Below the pieces are notes generated by a model. It was not told the origin of the DNA and made no database searches. It saw only the letters and a program-made list of their open reading frames with translations. A program made the translations under genes and the position numbers. A stretch of DNA of 64,000 nt from positions 1 to 64,000 of the forward strand of contig DGTP01000004.1 in the NCBI GenBank assembly GCA_002394335.1. Direction: 5' to 3'. The stretch is from Bacteroidales bacterium UBA4333. GTDB taxonomy: Bacteria > Bacteroidota > Bacteroidia > Bacteroidales > Paludibacteraceae. Below are positions 59,062 through 64,000 of the stretch, in pieces; position 1 is the stretch's first letter, and each line of letters begins with the position of its first letter.

Positions 59062-60016
59062 TAGATTCCGGACATATATTATCCTGTGCCTTTCGGCAGT
59101 TCTGATGTCTTCTTGTGGCGCTAAGCAGTCACAGGCTGCTCGTCACGAAATAGCCCGTCCTCCTTTTTCGGCTGATTCGGCATATGCGCATATTGCTACC
59201 CAACTGTCGTTCGGACCTCGTGTCCCCGGAACGGATGCACATGCAGATGGCGTCGATTTCATCGCGGAAAAACTGAATGCATACGGCGCTTCCGTGGAGA
59301 TAGAGGAAGGCTATATGGAGGATTATGCCGGAGAGAAACAGAAAGTCCGTAATATCATTGCGCGCTTTGGAGATATTGAGGCGAAACACAGGATCCTGCT
59401 TTGTACCCACTATGATTCGCGCCCATGGTCTGATCAGGACGATGAGGCGTATCGCTATGTGGGAGTACCGGCTGCCAATGACGGCGCAAGCGGAGTAGGT
59501 GTCCTGCTGGAGATCGCGCGACAGTTGCAGCACAAACCATCTGCAAAGAATATCGACATGGTTTTCTTCGATTGTGAAGATATGGGAACGCCCGATTTCA
59601 TCGATAATAATGACCGACCGGATACTTGGTGCCTCGGCTCGCAGTTATGGGCACAAAAGCCGGAGAGAAAAGGAGTCTATAGCTGGGGAATACTCTTAGA
59701 CATGGTCGGAGCACCCGGTGCTACGTTCTATAAGGAATATTATTCGGTGCGCCAAGCCTCCAATTATGTTGACTTGGTATGGAATAATGCGGCATCGCTT
59801 GGCTATGATGATATCTTCAAATCCCAAGAAGGTACAGCGATTGTAGATGACCACCTCTATGTCCATCGCGGACTCGGTATCCCTTGTGTGGATATAATCC
59901 ACACTTTGCCGCAAGGCGGTTTTCCGGAGTGGTGGCATACACAGGAAGACAATCTCATGCAAATCGACCGGAATACCCTGCAGGCTGTCGGCGAAGTTCT
60001 GATGAGTTTGCTTTGA
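59051..60016 (+). CDS. M28-family glutaminyl-peptide cyclotransferase-like lipoprotein
   Basis: A 321-aa exported zinc enzyme. It has a lipoprotein signal ending LMSSCGAK (Cys22) and an M28 fold with LLCTHYDSRPWSDQD, PAANDGASGVGVLLEIAR, VFFDCEDMGTPDF, LLDMVGAPGATFY and DHLYVHRGLGIPCVDIIHTL. This pattern matches bacterial animal-type glutaminyl cyclases, which convert N-terminal Gln to pyroglutamate on exported proteins; signal-peptidase cleavage before Gln is common in Bacteroidota, and several exported proteins here have Gln just after the cleavage site. An M28 aminopeptidase is the alternative. Confidence 0.85.
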   Translation: MSVNRFRTYIILCLSAVLMSSCGAKQSQAARHEIARPPFSADSAYAHIATQLSFGPRVPGTDAHADGVDFIAEKLNAYGASVEIEEGYMEDYAGEKQKVRNIIARFGDIEAKHRILLCTHYDSRPWSDQDDEAYRYVGVPAANDGASGVGVLLEIARQLQHKPSAKNIDMVFFDCEDMGTPDFIDNNDRPDTWCLGSQLWAQKPERKGVYSWGILLDMVGAPGATFYKEYYSVRQASNYVDLVWNNAASLGYDDIFKSQEGTAIVDDHLYVHRGLGIPCVDIIHTLPQGGFPEWWHTQEDNLMQIDRNTLQAVGEVLMSLL

Positions 60017-60040
60017 ATGAGAAAATATACAAATGAGAAA

Positions 60041-60787
60041 ATGAGTAAATTATTAGAAATAAAAAACCTCCATGCATCTATTGCAGGCAAGGAAATTCTG
60101 AAAGGGGTGAACCTTTCTGTTAATGCAGGCGAGGTGCATGCAATCATGGGACCCAACGGAGCCGGCAAATCCACCCTCTCTGCCGTCCTTACAGGCAATC
60201 CTGCATACGAAGTGACATCGGGCGAAGTTTACCTGAAAGGAGAAAACCTCCTTGCTATGCCTCCTGAAGTGCGCGCCAGAGCCGGCGTCTTCCTCAGTTT
60301 CCAATATCCTGTGGAGATACCGGGTGTCAGTATGACCAATTTTATGCGCACTGCCGTCAATGAGAAAAGGGCTTACGAAGGCAAAGAACCTCTCTCAGCA
60401 AGGGAATTTCTCTCGCTTATGAGAGAGAAGAAAAAACTTCTCGAACTGCCCGACAAACTCAATAACCGTTCGGTGAACGAAGGCTTCTCAGGAGGCGAGA
60501 AGAAGAAAAACGAGATCTTCCAGATGGCGATGTTAGAGCCGTGCCTGTCTATTCTGGACGAGACAGACTCCGGACTCGATATTGACGCCTTGCGTATTGT
60601 CGCCGAAGGCGTCAACCGTCTCAAGACTCCTCAGAATGCGTCTATCGTCATTACCCACTACCAACGCCTTCTGGATTATATCGTACCGGATTTCGTACAC
60701 GTCCTCGCGGACGGCAAGATCGTTAAAACCGGAGATAAGACCTTAGCCCTTGAATTGGAGGAACATGGATACGAGAGTCTTACATAA
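60041..60787 (+). CDS. sufC: Fe-S assembly ATPase SufC
   Basis: A 248-aa ABC-type ATPase of the SUF system. Walker A AIMGPNGAGKS, ABC signature NEGFSGGEKKKNEIFQM, Walker B LSILDETDSGLDIDAL and the switch His in ITHYQRLLDYI. I choose ATG 60041 (MSKLLEIKNLHASIAGK) over ATG 60017. The usual neighbour sufB is absent upstream, where the cyclotransferase-like gene ends 25 bases away. It overlaps sufD. Confidence 0.96.
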   Translation: MSKLLEIKNLHASIAGKEILKGVNLSVNAGEVHAIMGPNGAGKSTLSAVLTGNPAYEVTSGEVYLKGENLLAMPPEVRARAGVFLSFQYPVEIPGVSMTNFMRTAVNEKRAYEGKEPLSAREFLSLMREKKKLLELPDKLNNRSVNEGFSGGEKKKNEIFQMAMLEPCLSILDETDSGLDIDALRIVAEGVNRLKTPQNASIVITHYQRLLDYIVPDFVHVLADGKIVKTGDKTLALELEEHGYESLT

Positions 60788-61418
60788 AGGGGAACATTTC
60801 GAACATGTGTATCTGAACGAACCGGCAAACCTGCATTTCGTACAAGAAGCCGGTTCGTCCCTGAAGATCCATGTCATCAATATCTCCGGATTGTCCGGCA
60901 AATCCGGACTTTCCGGCACCAATACGATTACCGTTGAGCAAGTCGGTTCCGACTGCAGCACGGAGATCTATGCTCTCGCTTTTCTGCATGGCGACGAATC
61001 CGTTATGACGGAGACACATGTCACCCACGCGGTCGGTGGAGGAACTTCGGAACAGTTGGTCAAATTTGTTCTCGATGAAAACGCCAGAGGAAGATTTGTC
61101 GGAGATTTGAAGATTGCCAAGGATGCGCAGAAAGTGGAGGCACACCAGACCAACCGTAACCTCCTCTTGTCTCAGACCGCGCAGATGCGTACACAGCCGC
61201 AGTTGGAGATATACGCCGATGACGTCAAAGCTACACACGGCGCTTCTACAGGGCAACTCGATGAAACCGCACTTTTCTATATGCAGCAGCGGGGTATTGG
61301 CAAAGAAAAAGCGCGTCAACTCCTCGTCGGCGCGTTTATGAAAGATGTCCTCGTTACTATCGGCGATGAAAATCTGAAAGAAAAACTACTGAACGCGGTT
61401 GATGGCGTAGTCGAGTAA
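60765..61418 (+). CDS. sufD: SufD-like protein, about half length
   Basis: A 217-aa protein that matches the C-terminal part of SufB/SufD scaffolds (VKFVLDENARGRFVGDLKIA, TNRNLLLSQTAQMRTQPQLE, ADDVKATHGASTGQLDETAL, GIGKEKARQLLVGAFMKDVL). Normal SufD is around 420-450 aa; the N-terminal helical region and part of the beta-helix are missing. The conserved His near the C-terminus (KATHGAS) remains, whereas the Cys often found two residues before it is Ala. The ATG at 60765 lies inside sufC. The 3' end overlaps ispB by 33 bases. Confidence 0.85.
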   Translation: MDTRVLHKGEHFEHVYLNEPANLHFVQEAGSSLKIHVINISGLSGKSGLSGTNTITVEQVGSDCSTEIYALAFLHGDESVMTETHVTHAVGGGTSEQLVKFVLDENARGRFVGDLKIAKDAQKVEAHQTNRNLLLSQTAQMRTQPQLEIYADDVKATHGASTGQLDETALFYMQQRGIGKEKARQLLVGAFMKDVLVTIGDENLKEKLLNAVDGVVE

Positions 61419-62378
61419 CTCTAGCAAACTCTGTTTGGCATCACAGTCGCGGAACACGGATAAGGCTTCTATTGCTTTTTGTCGGTGTTCCTGCATTTTT
61501 TTGTTGGCATAACCGATTCCGTCAAACCGCATCACAAAAGCTTTGATGTCTTCTTCGGCTTCCGTCCTCTTGATATGGCTGTCCTTGTTTGCCAGCGCTT
61601 CCGCGATGTGCCTTATCTCTTGTGCTTCCGCCTCGGGTGCCCGTTGCTCGGCTGTCAGAAGGGGTAGTGTCACCTTTCCGTCCCGGATATCGTTCATCGT
61701 CGGTTTGCCCAGATCGTCACTGTCAGAATAATCCAGAATATCATCTTTGATTTGGAAACAGATGCCTAACTGCTTTCCGAACTCGCGTAGAGCACTTACT
61801 TGCCTTTGTGTTCCGCCGGCGGAAACCGCCCCCGCTTCACAGCAGGCTGCAAACAAATAGGCGGTCTTGTGCTCTATGATTCGCATGTATTGTGCCTCGC
61901 TGATCCACATCGTGCTGTTGGCATGTAACTGGAGCAATTCTCCGGAAGATAAAGCCCTGCCTATTTCCGATAAAATCGAAAGAATCTGCGTGTTTCGTAC
62001 CTCGGCGATCAACCCGATCACACGCGCTAAGATATAGTCGCCTGAGAGGATGGCCACTTTGTTCGTCCAGTGTACTTGGATAGCCTCCGCACCACGTCGG
62101 GTGGGGGAGTCGTCCACTACATCGTCATGCACCAGACTCGCCGTGTGCAGCAACTCCAGTGCCACCGCTGTACTCAATGTCTTGTCAGTGATGCTGTGGC
62201 ACAACCGGGCGGCGTAAAGCACCAGTATCGGACGGAGCTGCTTACCCCGCTTGGAATGGATATACCGGAACACTTCCTGAAGCGTCTCGTTTTCCGTCTG
62301 TATGCTTTCGGCAAACTTCTTTTCGTAGGCGTTGAAAGCGTCCGCTATACCGGCTCGTATGTGTGCAATCGTATCCAT
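61386..62378 (-). CDS. ispB: Polyprenyl diphosphate synthase
   Basis: A 330-aa trans-prenyltransferase that makes the quinone side chain. The first aspartate-rich motif is LVHDDVVDDSPTRRG and the second is FQIKDDILDY; LHTASLVHD, GKQLRPILVLYAA and GDYILARVIGL complete the pattern. It would supply the menaquinone tail used by the fumarate reductase. It has its own promoter at 62395-62426. Confidence 0.93.
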   Translation of the reverse strand: MDTIAHIRAGIADAFNAYEKKFAESIQTENETLQEVFRYIHSKRGKQLRPILVLYAARLCHSITDKTLSTAVALELLHTASLVHDDVVDDSPTRRGAEAIQVHWTNKVAILSGDYILARVIGLIAEVRNTQILSILSEIGRALSSGELLQLHANSTMWISEAQYMRIIEHKTAYLFAACCEAGAVSAGGTQRQVSALREFGKQLGICFQIKDDILDYSDSDDLGKPTMNDIRDGKVTLPLLTAEQRAPEAEAQEIRHIAEALANKDSHIKRTEAEEDIKAFVMRFDGIGYANKKMQEHRQKAIEALSVFRDCDAKQSLLELLDYAINRVQ

Positions 62379-62394
62379 TTTTCAAAATCGGCTG

Positions 62395-62426
62395 CAAAAT
62401 TAGTGTTTTTTTTTGAAATACACAAA
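62395..62426 (-). promoter_or_regulatory. Promoter of ispB
   Basis: Minus-strand TTTG, 20 bases, TAATTTTG. Confidence 0.7.
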
Positions 62427-62450
62427 TATTTTGCATTTTATCACACTATT

Positions 62451-62482
62451 TTTGCATATTTGCGAAAAAAGCTGTACCTTTG
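62451..62482 (+). promoter_or_regulatory. Promoter of rdgB
   Basis: TTTG (62451-62454), 20 bases, TACCTTTG (62475-62482). Confidence 0.75.
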
Positions 62483-62532
62483 CACTGTCAATTCGAATTC
62501 ATCGGACAAATTAAAAATACATACATTAAGCA

Positions 62533-63129
62533 ATGAAAAAACTGGTTTTTGCATCAAATAACGCACATAAGCTCCAGGAAGTACGCGCTATCATGCCGCC
62601 GGATGTGGAGGTGCTCAGCCTTCGCGATATAGGCTTCCATGACGAGATCGAAGAAACCGGCACCACTCTGGAGGCGAACAGCGCCCTCAAAGCCCAAACG
62701 GTTTACAACTGGCTCGAATCGCAACAATCCCCTATCGTTTCTCTATCCGATATTGCGGGCGTTTTTGCCGATGACACCGGGTTGGAGATAGATGCTCTCA
62801 ATGGTGAACCGGGTGTCTATACGGCGCGCTGGGCTGGTGAACCCGCGGCTAATCGTGCCAAGGCACTCTCCGAACTGAAAGGCAACCCCAACCGCGGTGC
62901 ACAGTTCAGGGCGGTCATTACATTGATCCAAAACGGACAGATGACGCAGGTGGAAGGTATCGTCCGCGGACAAATGGCTACCGAAGAAAGAGGGGAAAAA
63001 GGCTTTGGGTATGACTCCCTTTTTATCCCCTCCGGCTATGACAAAACCTTTGCGCAACTGCCTTCCGAAACCAAAAACCAAATCAGTCACCGCGGACGCG
63101 CTTTGGCGAAACTGGTACCCATTCTGTGA
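62533..63129 (+). CDS. rdgB: XTP/dITP diphosphatase (non-canonical purine NTPase)
   Basis: Hydrolyses XTP, ITP and dITP to prevent mutagenic incorporation. The 198-aa HAM1-family enzyme reads LVFASNNAHKLQEVRAI, ADDTGLEIDALNGEPGVYTA, ARWAG, GYDSLFIPSGYDKTFAQLP and NQISHRGRALAKL. A short insert (SQQSPIVSLSDIAG) precedes the catalytic ADDTGLE motif. Start ATG 62533 follows its own promoter. Confidence 0.95.
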   Translation: MKKLVFASNNAHKLQEVRAIMPPDVEVLSLRDIGFHDEIEETGTTLEANSALKAQTVYNWLESQQSPIVSLSDIAGVFADDTGLEIDALNGEPGVYTARWAGEPAANRAKALSELKGNPNRGAQFRAVITLIQNGQMTQVEGIVRGQMATEERGEKGFGYDSLFIPSGYDKTFAQLPSETKNQISHRGRALAKLVPIL

Positions 63130-63192
63130 TAAAAAATACACATCCGGTATGTGTAAAAATTGACGAAAAGAGGAGAAAATGAAAGAAAGTGG

Positions 63193-63211
63193 CATATACA
63201 TTTTGTATATG
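63193..63211. promoter_or_regulatory. Perfect inverted repeat over the uxaC -33 element, possible operator
   Basis: CATATACA-TTT-TGTATATG, an 8-bp perfect inverted repeat with three central bases. Its right half contains the promoter's TTTG (63202-63205), so a bound repressor would block RNA polymerase. Confidence 0.55.
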
Positions 63212-63233
63212 TCATTTTTTTTTTGTAACTTTG
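63202..63233 (+). promoter_or_regulatory. Promoter of uxaC
   Basis: TTTG (63202-63205), 20 bases, TAACTTTG (63226-63233). The start site is expected near 63240, giving a leader of about 43 bases. Confidence 0.75.
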
Positions 63234-63282
63234 CAGTCGCTAAAATAAATAACTATTTAACTCTATAAAATCTAACAATTTT

Positions 63283-64000
63283 ATGAAAGCTTTCATGGAC
63301 AAAGATTTCCTGCTGCAAACAGAGACCGCGCAGGAGCTGTATCACAATCATGCGGCTAAGATGCCGATTATCGATTATCACTGCCACCTTATCCCCCAGA
63401 TGGTTGCCGAGAACAAGCGTTTCGAATCCATCGCACAGATCTGGCTCATGGGCGACCACTACAAATGGCGCGCTATGCGTTCCAACGGAGTGGACGAGCG
63501 TTTCTGCACCGGAAAGGACACCACCGACTGGGAGAAGTTCGAGAAATGGGCAGAGACCGTTCCTTATACTTTCCGCAACCCGTTGTACCACTGGACCCAT
63601 CTGGAGCTCAAGACCGCTTTCGGTATCGAGGAGCGTCTGAACCCGGAGACCGCACGCGCTATCTATGACAAGTGTAACGACCTCATCGCCAACGACCCGA
63701 AGTTCTGTCCGCGCGGACTGATGAAGCACTACCATGTAGAGCTCGTCTGCACGACCGATGATCCGGCTGACAGCCTCGAGTGGCACAAGATGGTGAAGGA
63801 AGATCCGACCGCAGAGGTACGTATGCTGCCGACTTGGCGTCCGGATGCCGGCATGAACATCGAAGCCGCTACTTGGAAAGCATATATAGAAAAGCTTTCA
63901 GCCGTCAGCGGTGTAGCCATCAAAACTTTCGCTGATATGGTGGACGCCCTCCAGAAACGCCATGACTTCTTCGAGTCGATGGGCTGCCGTCTCTCCGACC
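63283..64000 (+). CDS. uxaC: Glucuronate isomerase, 5' part (runs off window)
   Basis: The frame is open from ATG 63283 to the window end (239 codons seen; the family is around 470 aa). Begins MKAFMDKDFLLQTETAQELY, then HAAKMPIIDYHCHLIP with the metal-binding HCH, WLMGDHYKWRAMRSNGVDER, GKDTTDWEKFEKWAETVPYT and VELVCTTDDPADSLEWHKMV. It isomerises D-glucuronate/D-galacturonate to fructuronate/tagaturonate, the entry step for hexuronate catabolism. It has its own promoter and a candidate operator. kduI elsewhere in the window fits the same diet. Confidence 0.95.
   Translation, partial: MKAFMDKDFLLQTETAQELYHNHAAKMPIIDYHCHLIPQMVAENKRFESIAQIWLMGDHYKWRAMRSNGVDERFCTGKDTTDWEKFEKWAETVPYTFRNPLYHWTHLELKTAFGIEERLNPETARAIYDKCNDLIANDPKFCPRGLMKHYHVELVCTTDDPADSLEWHKMVKEDPTAEVRMLPTWRPDAGMNIEAATWKAYIEKLSAVSGVAIKTFADMVDALQKRHDFFESMGCRLSD

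Noticed and set aside
63137..63155. Terminator after rdgB (TACACAT-CCGGT-ATGTGTA)
   Set aside because: The 7-bp stem is followed by AAAA on the + strand, not T; on the other strand there is no gene to end.
63179..63268. 29-aa ORF with an AGGAG ribosome site before uxaC
   Set aside because: It runs through the uxaC promoter and operator candidate, so it cannot be made from that promoter, and its sequence is not protein-like.

Overview
The window looks like chromosomal DNA of an anaerobic member of the Bacteroidota, most likely order Bacteroidales. Four observations support this. (1) Almost every transcription unit starts with the Bacteroidota sigma-factor signature TTTG-N20-TAnnTTTG. (2) Gliding/type IX secretion (T9SS) genes are present: gldJ, gldG, and a surface protein with a type A sorting tail. 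(3) There are lineage-typical families (DUF5063, DUF5683, DUF4290-like, folP-cdaA pair, YfhO). (4) Respiration is represented by a complete Rnf complex and a three-subunit fumarate reductase/succinate dehydrogenase. I cannot name a genus. Genes are tightly packed, with many 3'-overlapping convergent pairs and several unusually short family members (FolP, RecX, RnfB, SufD, DUF4290-like), which suggests a streamlined genome.

Layout. 0-9 kb: gcvH-gldJ (-), folP-cdaA (+), an outer-membrane barrel (-), metG (+), a split chromate transporter and udk (-). 9-14.7 kb: the main accessory region. A 1.2-kb AT-rich leader holds five alternating ~80-bp tandem repeats, followed by a 965-aa T9SS-sorted beta-helix surface protein, a 51-aa small protein, a related 339-aa secreted protein and a second small protein (41 aa) whose N-terminus resembles the first. 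14.7-22.3 kb: ribD, prmC-recX, alkaline phosphatase, an exonuclease, DUF5063, a coiled-coil secreted protein, upp, a VanZ-like gene and dprA. 22.3-26.4 kb: an initiator tRNA and the frd/sdh operon (B, A, C read from the minus strand). 26.4-40.8 kb: an NrnA-like phosphoesterase (-), then a long + strand run: PPIC foldase, gldG, LysM/binding protein, PorT-like barrel, kduI, glycosyltransferase 9, parAB, DUF5683, lytic transglycosylase, MerR regulator, YfhO.

40.8-47 kb: a surface-glycan cluster on the minus strand (two GT2 enzymes, a CDP-glycerol-type polyol-phosphate transferase, a bifunctional cytidylyltransferase-SDR that resembles CDP-ribitol synthases), a repeat-rich gap, and a KdsD-type isomerase. 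47.1-52.4 kb: rseC-rnfBCDGEA. 52.4-64 kb: ftsK, lolA-like, trxB, a secreted endonuclease/phosphatase-family protein, a short DUF4290-like gene, prs, a glutaminyl-cyclase-like lipoprotein, sufC with a half-length sufD, a polyprenyl synthase (-), rdgB, and the 5' part of uxaC, which runs off the window.

How they fit together: energy metabolism (Rnf plus fumarate reductase), envelope building and surface display (T9SS-linked genes, LolA, PPIC, glutaminyl cyclase, glycosyltransferases), uronate breakdown (kduI, uxaC) and housekeeping genes. The most unusual parts are the surface-protein/small-protein locus with its repeat leader, the polyol-phosphate glycan cassette, an initiator tRNA that departs from the three-GC rule, and the unusual FrdA, RnfB and SufD architectures.
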